Translations under genes and position numbers: made by a program
Shown: positions 36,183-45,352 of the stretch, piece by piece
Layout: every line of letters begins with the position of its first letter
Numbering within the stretch: the first letter of the stretch is position 1
The notes under the pieces: generated by a model
Databases searched by the model: none
Told to the model about the DNA's origin: nothing
Seen by the model: only the letters and a program-made list of their open reading frames with translations
Assembly (NCBI GenBank): GCA_017416145.1
Contig: JAFQDD010000002.1
Span: forward strand, 27,981-91,980
Direction: 5' to 3'
DNA length: 64,000 bases
Source of the DNA: Spirochaetaceae bacterium
GTDB taxonomy: Bacteria > Spirochaetota > Spirochaetia > Treponematales > Treponemataceae

Positions 36183-36211
36183 TTGCTAATTTTATATCTT
36201 CGAGTTATAAT
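36183..36211 (+). promoter_or_regulatory. Leaderless promoter of the FHA/phosphatase/kinase operon
   Basis: TTGCTA (36183-36188), 17 bp, TATAAT (36206-36211), 6 nt, ATG 36218. With normal initiation the first transcribed base falls at or next to the A of the ATG. No Shine-Dalgarno exists. Confidence 0.6.
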
Positions 36212-36217
36212 AATATT

Positions 36218-36562
36218 ATGTTTGACGAAACAATTATTACAGAAAGCCCAGTTGGGCAGCGCCTAGAAATGATGTCTAACAAAGACGCCGTTTCATATTT
36301 AATGTTCAATAACAAAAGAATTGATTTGGTTGCAAAAATCACAATTGGTCGTTCTAGCGACAATGATGTTGTGGTTGATAATAAACTTGCAAGTCGTTAT
36401 CACGCAATTATCCAAAAAATTAAAAATGCCTATTTTATCAAAGATAACGATAGTACAAACGGTACCTTTGTAAATGGTGCAATCATCCCAAAAGACAAAT
36501 ACGTAAAACTAAACAAAGGTGATAAAGTCACAATCGGAAATAGTTCAATTGTGATTTCATAA
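36218..36562 (+). CDS. FHA-domain protein
   Basis: About 114 residues from MFDETIITE; a longer frame from 36149 only adds hydrophobic residues read from the T-rich promoter. The FHA fold, which binds phosphothreonine peptides, is clear: ITIGRSSDNDVVV, then SRYHAII with the conserved Ser and His, then NDSTNGTFVNG. It is the first gene of a likely operon with a metallophosphatase (42 bp on) and a Ser/Thr kinase, so its ligand is probably a phosphoprotein made by that kinase. Cytoplasmic, no other domain. Confidence 0.9.
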   Translation: MFDETIITESPVGQRLEMMSNKDAVSYLMFNNKRIDLVAKITIGRSSDNDVVVDNKLASRYHAIIQKIKNAYFIKDNDSTNGTFVNGAIIPKDKYVKLNKGDKVTIGNSSIVIS

Positions 36563-36604
36563 TTTCATCTTAATCAAAAAGTTTTACTAAACTCATTAAA
36601 AATT

Positions 36605-37630
36605 ATGGATTTATACTCAAAAATTAAATCTTTACAAAAAGATGTAGTTCTTCCAGCAAAGGAAGACTTAAGAGATTTACTTCTTCGTGTAAACAAAGTT
36701 TTAGAAACTGAAGATTCTCTTTTTGATTCACTAAATTATCGTCCTCAAAACAAAAGAAAAGCTCCGGGTGGATTACTTGATTTTCAGGATAATATTACGA
36801 CAATTATAGTTCCTGACTTACACGCTAGAGTAGATTTTATCCCTTCTCTTTTAGATTTTAAAACAGAAATCCAAGTTGATGGAAAAACTTCAACTCTTTC
36901 AGTTTACCAAGCCTTGGAAAAAGGTCTGGTAAGAGTTATCTGTCTTGGAGATGGTTTACACGCTGAAAAACGAGCTAAAAAGAGATGGCTTTTAGCTTAC
37001 GATGATTTTTATTACTTAGAAAACGAGAAAAGTGAAGCCTTAGAAGAAGAAATGGCAGAAGGATTAACTACCATGTCCATGATTATGGAATGTAAATGTG
37101 CCTTCCCTTATCATTTTCATTTTTTAAAAGGCAATCACGAAAACATAACCAATTCCTCTGACCACGGAAATATGCCCTTCTCAAAATTTGCATACGAAGG
37201 CCAAATGTGCTACCAGTTTATGAAAGCTCAATATGATTTGAAACTTGTAGCATCCTATGCTCGATTTGAAAAACTTTTACCAGTTTTTGTACGGGGCAAA
37301 AATTATCTTGCTTCCCACGCAGAACCAATTAGAGAATTTTCCTTAAAAGAAATTAGAGATGCAGCTATAAAAACCGAAGTTATCTACGGATTAACTTGGA
37401 CTAAAAACAATGAATCAGAAATTGGTTCTGTAGAGCAAATGCTAAACAACTTTTTAGACGATGAAAATTGCTTTTATTTTGGGGGACACAGACCTGTAAT
37501 GGAAGGAAAATACAACTTACGAGCCAATGGAAAATTCATACAGATTCATAATCCAGAGGAAATGAACGTAGCAATTATTCAACCAAACAAGATTTTTAAT
37601 CCAGAAGAGGATATAAAAAGCGTAAATTAA
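36605..37630 (+). CDS. Calcineurin-like metallophosphoesterase, probable phosphoprotein phosphatase
   Basis: 341 residues. Metal-binding motifs of the family appear in order: PDLHARVDF (usually GDxHG), CLGDGLHAEKR (GDxxD/H), LKGNHEN (GNHE), ASHAEP and FGGHRPV. The first motif departs from the standard GD, having PD. Placement between an FHA protein and a Ser/Thr kinase suggests it removes the phosphates that the kinase adds. No signal peptide. There is no clear Shine-Dalgarno; the gene may be translated by coupling. A diadenosine-polyphosphate-type substrate cannot be excluded. Confidence 0.8.
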   Translation: MDLYSKIKSLQKDVVLPAKEDLRDLLLRVNKVLETEDSLFDSLNYRPQNKRKAPGGLLDFQDNITTIIVPDLHARVDFIPSLLDFKTEIQVDGKTSTLSVYQALEKGLVRVICLGDGLHAEKRAKKRWLLAYDDFYYLENEKSEALEEEMAEGLTTMSMIMECKCAFPYHFHFLKGNHENITNSSDHGNMPFSKFAYEGQMCYQFMKAQYDLKLVASYARFEKLLPVFVRGKNYLASHAEPIREFSLKEIRDAAIKTEVIYGLTWTKNNESEIGSVEQMLNNFLDDENCFYFGGHRPVMEGKYNLRANGKFIQIHNPEEMNVAIIQPNKIFNPEEDIKSVN

Positions 37631-37650
37631 CTAAAAAAGGATGGAAAAAT

Positions 37651-39204
37651 ATGTCAGATTTACCAGCAGAAATTGGAAAATACAAAATTGTTAGTGAAAT
37701 TGCCCGTGGAGGTATGGGAATTGTTTACAAAGCAGTTCATCCATCTCTAAAACGTCACGTCATCATAAAAAAACTTTCCATCCGAGGAAACAATTCCATA
37801 AAAGAACGATTCAAGCGAGAAGCCCAAATACTTCTTGATTTAAACAATCCAAATATTGTTCACCTTTTCGATTATTTTACAGAAGGACCATATCACTACA
37901 TTGTTTTAGAATTTGTTGATGGAATGTCTTTAGACAAACTACTAAAAAAACAAGTTGTACTTTCTCCACAACTATCTATGCTTATTTTTAGAGATTCTCT
38001 ACGAGCTTTGAAATTTGCTCACGACAACGGTGTTGTTCACAGGGATATAAAGCCTGGAAATATTCTAATTTCACGCCACGGTGATATTAAACTTGCAGAC
38101 TTTGGAATCGCCAGTTCCGAACGAGAAGAAGACGACACTTCCCTAACCCAATCAGGAGTAACATTGGGAACTCCTTCTTATATGCCACCAGAACAATTTG
38201 ATGATAGTCACAGCGTAGACAAAAGAGCCGACATTTATGCTATGGGAATAATGCTTTACGAAATGGTTACTGGTACAAAACCATACGCAGGAAACTTTGC
38301 TCCAGAAACAATTGCAAAAATCCAAAAAGGAAAATATATTCCACCAGAACAAATCAACAAAGGTATTCCAAAGGTAATATGCAAACTTATAAAAAAGATG
38401 ACTCGAGTAAAAGCTTCAAAACGCTACCAAGATATAGAGCCAATTTTAAAAATTGTAGATAAATACCTAAAAAAATACGACACAGAAGAAATCAGAAATT
38501 CTTTGGAAACAAGTCTTGTTACAAAACAATACGAAGAACCAGAATATCAAGAAAGAAATAAAGGTTTCAAAAAATTTTTTGGAATTGTAATAACAATTTT
38601 GGTTTTTGCAGGATTTGTATATTTTTCATGGACTCAAGGCTATATTCACAAAACAGTTTTACGAAGTGTTTACACGCCTGTTACATTATCCATAAAAATG
38701 CCAAAATCTGCTTCTGTTGATTCAGACTTACCAATAAAAGCATTTTTCTTTGAAAATGATAATAACGAAATTCCTGAAATCGAAGATTCAAGACGAACAT
38801 TTTTATACACACCAGAAGGTTATCTAACAAAACCAGTATATTTAAAACCTGGAGAATATCGCATAAAAGTTGTAACAGGTTCATATGTTTGGTGGAAAGC
38901 AATTACAGTTACAAAAGAAGAACTAAATATGAAGTTGGACTTCTTGAATCAAGGAACAAGACCCTTATCTGTGATTTGTACAGCAACCGATTCTGGAACT
39001 GGAGCTCAAATTCCAGCAAATTTTAAAGTGTTAATCAATGGAAAATGGCTACCGCTTGAGGAAAACAAAGATTTACTAACAAGTGGTTCTATCGTAAAAA
39101 TTAGAATTGAAGCTGAAAATTACGAACCAGAAGAATATTCCCTAAAAATCGAATGGTATCAAGACACTTTATACATTAATTCAAAACTAAACATTGTAAA
39201 ATAA
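37651..39204 (+). CDS. Membrane-anchored Ser/Thr protein kinase
   Basis: 517 residues. Kinase domain about 10-270: glycine loop IARGGMGIVYK, ATP lysine K40 in HVIIKKL, catalytic loop HRDIKPGNIL (D132), DFG at 150-152 and PPEQ in place of APE at 179-182. One membrane helix at about 309-326 (GIVITILVFAGFVYFSW). The outer 190 residues are beta-rich and unlike PASTA repeats; patterns such as LKPGEYRIKVVTGSYVWWKA recall PEGA-type domains, which may sense the envelope. AGGATGG precedes the ATG. Third gene of the FHA-phosphatase-kinase set, 20 bp after the phosphatase gene. Confidence 0.93.
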   Translation: MSDLPAEIGKYKIVSEIARGGMGIVYKAVHPSLKRHVIIKKLSIRGNNSIKERFKREAQILLDLNNPNIVHLFDYFTEGPYHYIVLEFVDGMSLDKLLKKQVVLSPQLSMLIFRDSLRALKFAHDNGVVHRDIKPGNILISRHGDIKLADFGIASSEREEDDTSLTQSGVTLGTPSYMPPEQFDDSHSVDKRADIYAMGIMLYEMVTGTKPYAGNFAPETIAKIQKGKYIPPEQINKGIPKVICKLIKKMTRVKASKRYQDIEPILKIVDKYLKKYDTEEIRNSLETSLVTKQYEEPEYQERNKGFKKFFGIVITILVFAGFVYFSWTQGYIHKTVLRSVYTPVTLSIKMPKSASVDSDLPIKAFFFENDNNEIPEIEDSRRTFLYTPEGYLTKPVYLKPGEYRIKVVTGSYVWWKAITVTKEELNMKLDFLNQGTRPLSVICTATDSGTGAQIPANFKVLINGKWLPLEENKDLLTSGSIVKIRIEAENYEPEEYSLKIEWYQDTLYINSKLNIVK

Positions 39205-39246
39205 TTAGAAAAATGTAATTTTTTAATAAGTTTAGTAAACTTTGCT

Positions 39247-39275
39247 TTGTATTTTAGAAATTTGTGGGTTATAAT
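39247..39275 (+). promoter_or_regulatory. glgC promoter
   Basis: TTGTAT (39247-39252), 17 bp, perfect TATAAT (39270-39275), then a 35-nt leader with AGGAG. Confidence 0.75.
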
Positions 39276-39310
39276 ATCCATAATAAATAAAAACATTTTT
39301 AGGAGAAAAT

Positions 39311-40585
39311 ATGCCAAAGGTATTATCAATTATTCTTGGTGGCGGAAAAGGAACACGGTTATATCCACTAACACAAGAGAGATCAAAACCAGCAGTTCCA
39401 TTTGGAGGAAAACATCGTATTGTTGATATTCCAATTTCAAACTGTATTAACTCAGGTTTTAAACAAATATATATTTTGACACAGTTTAACTCTGCTTCTT
39501 TGCATATGCACATTGCAAACGCTTACAATTTCGATCGCTTTTCAAGAGGGTTCGTTGAAATCTTAGCTGCAGAGCAAACTCTACAACACTCTGGTTGGTA
39601 TGAAGGAACAGCAGACGCTGTTAGAAAAAACTTCCAACACTTTAAGACTCAAAATCCAACTCACTACATTATTCTTTCTGGTGACCAACTTTATCAAATG
39701 GATTTGAAAGAATATCTAGATGCACACATCAAATCTGGAGCACAAATCACAATTGCAACAACAGCAGTTACTCGTGAAGATGCTTCTGGCTTTGGTATTA
39801 TGAAAATCAATCAGAAAAACACTATCACAGACTTTATGGAAAAACCAGCAAAAGATTTAGATATTTCTGATTGGATTATTCCAGAAAAAACACGTACTCC
39901 AGGTGCAACTCCAGGAAAAGATTATCTTGCTTCAATGGGTATCTACATTTTTGATGCAAAAGTTCTTGAAGAAGCTTTGGATAACGAATTCACAGACTTC
40001 GGAAAAGAAATTATCCCACAAACATTAAAGAAATACAAAGTAAATTCTTATGTATATGACGGATATTGGGAAGATATTGGAACAATTAAGAGTTTCTATG
40101 ACGCAACTCTAGATTTAACTTCTATCACACCAAAATTCAATTTCTATGATGAAGACAAACCAATTTACACTCATATGAGAAACTTACCACCTTCAAAATT
40201 GAATATGGCAAATATGAACCGTTCTACAGCAAGCGAAGGTTGTGTTATTACAGAAGCAACAATTACAGATTCTGTAATCGGTGTACGAAGCATTATCGAG
40301 AAAAATGCTCAGCTTATTGGTGTAATTTGTATGGGTGCTGACTATTACGAAACAAACGCCCAAAAAGCTGATAACGCTAAAAACAATATACCAAACATCG
40401 GAATCGGTGAAAACACTCGTATCCAAAGAGCAATCATTGATAAAGATGCAAGAATCGGTAAAAACTGTTCTATTGGTTTTAGTCCAACACCATTACAAGA
40501 AGGAGACCATGGAATGTATTACGTTTCTGACGGTGTTATTATTATCCGCAAAAACGCTATTATTCCAGATGGAACAATCATCTAA
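39311..40585 (+). CDS. glgC: Glucose-1-phosphate adenylyltransferase
   Basis: It makes ADP-glucose for glycogen synthesis. The 424-residue protein has the nucleotide-binding GGGKGTRLYPLTQERSKPAV at about residues 10-29, the VPFGGKHRIVDIPISN segment, HYIILSGDQLYQMD near residue 120 and the sugar-phosphate site FMEKPA near 177. The C-terminal third is a left-handed beta-helix (hexapeptide-like repeats such as IIDKDARIGKNCSIG). AGGAG precedes the ATG. It is monocistronic with a strong promoter and a terminator at 40628-40660; no glgA or glgB is adjacent. Confidence 0.95.
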   Translation: MPKVLSIILGGGKGTRLYPLTQERSKPAVPFGGKHRIVDIPISNCINSGFKQIYILTQFNSASLHMHIANAYNFDRFSRGFVEILAAEQTLQHSGWYEGTADAVRKNFQHFKTQNPTHYIILSGDQLYQMDLKEYLDAHIKSGAQITIATTAVTREDASGFGIMKINQKNTITDFMEKPAKDLDISDWIIPEKTRTPGATPGKDYLASMGIYIFDAKVLEEALDNEFTDFGKEIIPQTLKKYKVNSYVYDGYWEDIGTIKSFYDATLDLTSITPKFNFYDEDKPIYTHMRNLPPSKLNMANMNRSTASEGCVITEATITDSVIGVRSIIEKNAQLIGVICMGADYYETNAQKADNAKNNIPNIGIGENTRIQRAIIDKDARIGKNCSIGFSPTPLQEGDHGMYYVSDGVIIIRKNAIIPDGTII

Positions 40586-40627
40586 TATTTAGAATGATTT
40601 AATATTAGTTTTTTAACTGTATTTAGA

Positions 40628-40660
40628 AACCACTCTTTACAAAAAGGGTGGTTTTTTTTT
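40628..40660 (+). terminator. glgC terminator
   Basis: AACCACTCTTT (40628-40638) pairs with 40643-40653, with one G-T pair, then a T-run. It lies immediately before the ligA promoter. Confidence 0.8.
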
Positions 40661-40683
40661 GTGTTTTTGCGTAAAATATAAAT

Positions 40684-42681
40684 ATGAAAGATTCAAAATA
40701 TATTGAAGAACTAGCTAACAAAATAAAAAAATACCAAAAATCCTATTACGAAAACGAAGCCGAAATCACAGACGCAGAATTTGACGCTCTTTGGGACGAA
40801 CTAAAATCCTTAGAACCAAACCACCCTATTTTAAAAGAAGTCGGCTCAGACGTAGATTTTTCCCAAAATCAAGAAGATACAAAAGACGGTTTTCCAAAAG
40901 CAAAACATCTTATTCCTATGGGAAGCCAAGAAAAGGCTGCAAATCCAGAACAATTTTTAGATTGGGCAAAAAAGCATAAATATCCAGAATATTTGGTTGA
41001 GTATAAGCTGGACGGGGCAAGTTTAGAGCTTCAATATGAAAATGGAATCTTTACAAAGGCTGTTACTCGTGGAAACGGTGAAATTGGAGACGATATTACT
41101 CCAAACGCCCTAAAAATGCAGGGAATTGTTAAACAACTTGACAATAGCTACACCGGTGGCGTTCGTGGAGAAGTTATTATGACCCGAACAGTTCACAAAA
41201 CCCACTTTTCAGACAAAGCAAACTGTAGAAACGCCGCTAACGGTTTAATGAAGCGAAAAGACGGTTCTGGCTCAGAACATCTTACAGTTATTTGCTATGA
41301 CGTTTTTTTTACAAACACAGATTTTACAGATTCTAGTAGCATATTAAAATCACCTTTTACCACAGAAAAAGAGAAAATCCTTTGGCTAAAAAAAACTGGC
41401 TTTAACACAGTAGAACTTGAAATCTGCAAAAATCCTCAAGAAGTTATTGATTACCGAGCAAAGGTTATGGAACTTCGCCCTAGCCTAAACTACGATATTG
41501 ACGGCTTAGTTATTAAAAATAACCAAATTGATACAGAAGACGCTTTCAAAAATCGGCCAGATAAACAAATTGCTTTTAAATTTAGCCTAGAAGAAGCAAT
41601 TTCCACAGTAAAAAAAGTTATTTGGAACGAAAACGGTGCAACTTACACACCAATCGCCGAGTTTGACACTGTAGAACTTGCCGGAACAAAGGTTAGCCGT
41701 GCCAGTCTTGCAAATCCAAACACAATAAAGGATTTAGGACTTTTTATAGGAAGCAAGGTTGTAGTTACAAAACGGGGAGAAATTATCCCAAAAATTGAAT
41801 ATGTGCTAAAAGAAGAAGTTTTCAAAGAAGAAGAAACCCTTTTTGCTGCGGCACAAAATCAACACTTAATTCCAGTGGATATCCCAACTATGTGTGGAAC
41901 CTGTGGCTCAACTTTGCAAAACGATGGCACTCGCCTATTTTGTCCAAACCCAAAATGTTCAAAACGAGCTTTACATCAAATTGAAAAATGGGTTTCTGTT
42001 CTTGATATTCGAGATTTTGGTACCACATTGATAAAAAATCTTTTTGATTCAAAGGATATTCACTCAATCTACGATATTTATCAATTATCAGAAGAAACTT
42101 TAACCAAACATTTTTTAAACGAAGAAAGCATTGAAAAAGACAAAGTTTCTCTTGGAGCAAAAAAAGTTTTACAAGCCATTGAAAAATCAAAAAATGTTAG
42201 CCTTGCAAAATTTATTGCAGGATTTGATATTGAAGGCATTGGAGAAACTATGGTTGAAAAGCTAATAGAAGCAGGATTTTCAACTTTAGATTCTTTACTA
42301 AATGCCACAGAAACTGATTTTGCCAATGTTTATATGTTTGCAGAAATTACAGCAAAAAACCTTTTTAATGGCTTAAAAGACAACCAAGAAGAGATGCAAA
42401 AACTTGTTAATGAAAAAATCATTTTCATTGAATCTTCAGAGGTTGAAAATCCGAAACTTGCAGGACTTTCCTTTTGTTTTACAGGGGAACTTTACACTAT
42501 GAAACGTGCCGAAGCTGAAAAAAAAGTAAAAGCCCTTGGGGGAACTACAAAATCTTCTGTTGTAAAAGGGCTTTCTTATCTTGTAACAAACGATACAAGC
42601 TCTGGTTCTGCAAAAAATGTAAAAGCCCAAAGCCTTGGAATACCTGTAATAAATGAAGAAGAGTTTTTAAAAATGCTTTAG
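40684..42681 (+). CDS. ligA: NAD-dependent DNA ligase
   Basis: It seals nicks in replication and repair. Domain order over 665 residues: Ia domain with YYENEAEITDAEFDAL, adenylation domain with K108 in VEYKLDGASLEL, OB fold, four-cysteine zinc finger (CGTCGS ... CPNPKCS, about 399-420), helix-hairpin-helix region and C-terminal BRCT domain (GLSFCFTGELYTMKRAEAEK). TAAAAT at 40672-40677 is followed by 6 nt and then the ATG, with no Shine-Dalgarno, so this essential gene may be translated from a leaderless mRNA. Confidence 0.96.
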   Translation: MKDSKYIEELANKIKKYQKSYYENEAEITDAEFDALWDELKSLEPNHPILKEVGSDVDFSQNQEDTKDGFPKAKHLIPMGSQEKAANPEQFLDWAKKHKYPEYLVEYKLDGASLELQYENGIFTKAVTRGNGEIGDDITPNALKMQGIVKQLDNSYTGGVRGEVIMTRTVHKTHFSDKANCRNAANGLMKRKDGSGSEHLTVICYDVFFTNTDFTDSSSILKSPFTTEKEKILWLKKTGFNTVELEICKNPQEVIDYRAKVMELRPSLNYDIDGLVIKNNQIDTEDAFKNRPDKQIAFKFSLEEAISTVKKVIWNENGATYTPIAEFDTVELAGTKVSRASLANPNTIKDLGLFIGSKVVVTKRGEIIPKIEYVLKEEVFKEEETLFAAAQNQHLIPVDIPTMCGTCGSTLQNDGTRLFCPNPKCSKRALHQIEKWVSVLDIRDFGTTLIKNLFDSKDIHSIYDIYQLSEETLTKHFLNEESIEKDKVSLGAKKVLQAIEKSKNVSLAKFIAGFDIEGIGETMVEKLIEAGFSTLDSLLNATETDFANVYMFAEITAKNLFNGLKDNQEEMQKLVNEKIIFIESSEVENPKLAGLSFCFTGELYTMKRAEAEKKVKALGGTTKSSVVKGLSYLVTNDTSSGSAKNVKAQSLGIPVINEEEFLKML

Positions 42682-42758
42682 AATTTCTCAATAAAATATC
42701 AAAAAACAAGGTCCAAAATTTTTAATCGAAATTTTCATATTTTTGTTCTGTTTTGTTA

Positions 42759-42787
42759 TTGTTAAAAAAAATGAAAAAATGTATAAT
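42759..42787 (+). promoter_or_regulatory. Promoter of the DUF1846 gene, nearly leaderless
   Basis: TTGTTA (42759-42764), 17 bp, perfect TATAAT (42782-42787). Only 11 nt separate the -10 box from ATG 42799, leaving a leader of about 5 nt and no Shine-Dalgarno. Confidence 0.65.
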
Positions 42788-42798
42788 TCAATTCCGTT

Positions 42799-44280
42799 AT
42801 GAAGAACGGTTTTGACAATGAAAAATATTTAAAGATTCAATCTGAACACATTAAAGAACGGATTTCCAAATTTGGTGACAAACTTTATTTGGAATTTGGT
42901 GGCAAATTATTTGATGATTACCATGCTGCTAGAGTTTTACCAGGTTTTCAACCAGATAGTAAGTTAAAAATGCTTATGCAACTGGCAGATTACGCTGAGA
43001 TTGTAATTGTAATAAGTGCTTCGGATATTGAAAAAAACAAAATTCGTGGTGATTTAGGCATTACATACGACAAAGATGTTTTACGTTTAAAAGATGAGTT
43101 TGAAAAATGCGGTTTAAATGTCGGTAGTGTTGTAATTACTCAATTCAAAGGTCAAGAAGCTGCAAAACTTTTCCGTTCAAAATTAAAAAAACTGAAAATC
43201 AAAACTTACGTTCATTATGAAATCAAAGGTTACCCATCAAATGTTGCTTTAATTGATAGCGATGAGGGTTATGGAAAAAACGATTATATCGAAACATCAA
43301 AACCTTTAGTTGTAGTTACCGCTCCAGGTCCTGGAAGTGGAAAAATGGCAACTTGTTTAAGCCAACTTTATCACGACAAAAAACGTGGAATCAAAGCTGG
43401 TTATGCAAAATTTGAAACCTTCCCTATTTGGAATTTACCATTAAAGCATCCTGTAAATTTAGCTTACGAAGCTGCCACAGCAGATTTAAATGATGTAAAT
43501 ATGATTGACCCATATCATTTACAGGCTTATGGTGAAACTACAGTAAATTACAATCGTGATATTGAAATTTTCCCTGTATTAAATGCAATTTTCGAGGGAA
43601 TTTACGGCGAAAACCCATATAAATCACCAACAGACATGGGTGTAAATATGATTGGTCACTGTATTATTGATGATGAGGTTTGTTGTGAAGCTTCTCGACA
43701 AGAAATAATTCGCCGATATTACACAACTCTAAATCAATTGGTTTTAGGGTCCACTGATGAAAATGTGCTTTTCAAATTAGAACTTTTAATGAAACAAGCA
43801 GGAATTACTACAGATGATAGAAAAGTAACTGTTGCAGCAAAAGAAAAAGCTGCCAAAACTGGAGTAATTTCAGCGGCCATTGAATTGCAAGACGGCACAA
43901 TCATCACTTCTAAAACATCTTCTTTGCTTGGCACAAGTGCTGCATTGATTTTGAACGCTGTTAAACATTTGGCAAATATTCCACACGAGGTAAAACTCAT
44001 TCCTTCCACAATGATTGAGCCAATACAAAATATGAAAGTTACTTATCTAAAGGGAAACAACCCTCGTCTACACACTGATGAAGTTTTGATAGCCCTTGCT
44101 ATGCTTTCTCTCAGTGACGAAAACTGTAAAAAAGCGATAGACCATTTACCAATGTTATCTGGTTGTCAGGTTCACACAACAGTTATGCTTTCAGAAGTTG
44201 ATAAAAAGATTTTCAAGAAGCTGGGGGTTGATGTTACAATGGAACCAGTTTTTAAAAGTCAAAAGCCTTTAATGGAATAA
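42799..44280 (+). CDS. DUF1846 family protein
   Basis: 493 residues resembling the DUF1846 family along the whole length (KIQSEHIKERISKFGDKLYL at the start). A P-loop-like stretch VVTAPGPGSGKMATCLSQL lies near residue 175, and FEGIYGENPYKSPTDMGVNM near 265. Structures of relatives are known, but the biochemical function is not established. It is cytoplasmic and monocistronic between ligA and a bidirectional terminator, so its neighbours do not help. The near-perfect promoter suggests steady expression. Confidence 0.88.
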   Translation: MKNGFDNEKYLKIQSEHIKERISKFGDKLYLEFGGKLFDDYHAARVLPGFQPDSKLKMLMQLADYAEIVIVISASDIEKNKIRGDLGITYDKDVLRLKDEFEKCGLNVGSVVITQFKGQEAAKLFRSKLKKLKIKTYVHYEIKGYPSNVALIDSDEGYGKNDYIETSKPLVVVTAPGPGSGKMATCLSQLYHDKKRGIKAGYAKFETFPIWNLPLKHPVNLAYEAATADLNDVNMIDPYHLQAYGETTVNYNRDIEIFPVLNAIFEGIYGENPYKSPTDMGVNMIGHCIIDDEVCCEASRQEIIRRYYTTLNQLVLGSTDENVLFKLELLMKQAGITTDDRKVTVAAKEKAAKTGVISAAIELQDGTIITSKTSSLLGTSAALILNAVKHLANIPHEVKLIPSTMIEPIQNMKVTYLKGNNPRLHTDEVLIALAMLSLSDENCKKAIDHLPMLSGCQVHTTVMLSEVDKKIFKKLGVDVTMEPVFKSQKPLME

Positions 44281-44292
44281 AAATATGCAAAA

Positions 44293-44337
44293 AAAAGCAC
44301 CTCAAATTGAACGTATATTCAACATTGAGGTGCTTTT
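44293..44337. terminator. Bidirectional terminator
   Basis: AAAAGCACCTCAA (44293-44305) pairs perfectly with 44325-44337, with A- and T-runs outside. It serves the DUF1846 gene and the converging lipoprotein gene. Confidence 0.88.
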
Positions 44338-44464
44338 AATAATTCCGGTTCTACAATGTTTAAAAACCGAAACAAAGATGACCCAAGGTTTTTGAAAAAC
44401 ATCCCTAGCCACCTATTTCCCGCTAAAAAACTTTAATTATTCATCGGAAAACTAATTCTTTACC

Positions 44465-45352
44465 TTATTTTCCCATTACAAGTGATAAAACAGAATTCTC
44501 AGAAACTGTAATGTTATTACAAGAAAGTGTATCATCACCTTTTTGCTCGATTACAATATCCTTAGAAATTGCAGAAAATAAAGTTTTTACAATAAATGTT
44601 GTAGCTTTAATTCCTCTTGGTTCTGATAAAACCAAATCCAAATCAAGATTGTAATCAACACCAGTAGCCCCAGATGAACTTTTTGATGTAAGAACACCAC
44701 CAGCCTCTGCAATTCCAAAAGAAAAGTCTAACCCAATAATTGATTTGATAAAAGCTTTTGGATTTTCAGAATAAAAAGCTGCACTATCAATATTTGAAGT
44801 CAATAAGGCTTCTCGTTTTGAAACTTCGTCTACTCCATAAATATTGTTCATAACATTGTTTTCACAAGCTTGTAACATCGGTAAAACAGAATCAGAACTT
44901 AGCACTGCAATGTTTCCAGTTGGAATTGCAAGTTGAAAACCTGTATCGTGAACATAATATGTGTACTTAATGTTTCCTTCTTTTTTATTTGCCTTGCTCC
45001 AACCGTTTTTATCAGTTAGCACAAAGTTAGTATAAAATGGAAACTTTCCTTCCACTGCAATATTAACCGATTTTTTACCGTTTTCTTCAGTTTTTACAGC
45101 AGCAAAAACAGTATTTGCACTTACAATCAGCTTTTCTTGAGCAGATTCGTCTAAATCTGGCATATAAGCTTTTAGCAAAGTTTTACACAAAGCAGAGTTT
45201 GTCTTAACAGGAAGCCGAACATACAAGTCTGCATCCTGAGGCAAAACACTTGCTGCAGAAAATTCGTTTACCTTTTGCAAGGTTTGACAACCTGTTAAAA
45301 AAATTGCCAAACCAAGAAGTAAAACTAATACAAAATAGTTTTTCTTAAACAC
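44465..45352 (-). CDS. Lipoprotein of unknown function, overlapping ileS
   Basis: From GTG 45352 the protein has 295 residues beginning MFKKNYFVLVLLLGLAIFLT and the lipobox GC. An upstream start at 45403 would put the signal peptide far inside, so the GTG is preferred; it overlaps the end of ileS by 8 nt and is probably coupled to it. The mature part is alpha/beta without a known motif (SVLPQDADLYVRLPV, GVDYNLDLDLVLSEPRG). It could be a spirochaete-specific envelope lipoprotein; no function is assigned. Confidence 0.75.
   Translation of the reverse strand: MFKKNYFVLVLLLGLAIFLTGCQTLQKVNEFSAASVLPQDADLYVRLPVKTNSALCKTLLKAYMPDLDESAQEKLIVSANTVFAAVKTEENGKKSVNIAVEGKFPFYTNFVLTDKNGWSKANKKEGNIKYTYYVHDTGFQLAIPTGNIAVLSSDSVLPMLQACENNVMNNIYGVDEVSKREALLTSNIDSAAFYSENPKAFIKSIIGLDFSFGIAEAGGVLTSKSSSGATGVDYNLDLDLVLSEPRGIKATTFIVKTLFSAISKDIVIEQKGDDTLSCNNITVSENSVLSLVMGK

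Noticed and set aside
36149..36217. Membrane-anchored longer form of the FHA protein
   Set aside because: The extra residues (MLLFFLFFFDLFANF) come from a T-rich promoter region containing the -35 and -10 boxes; the ATG at 36218 is the better start.
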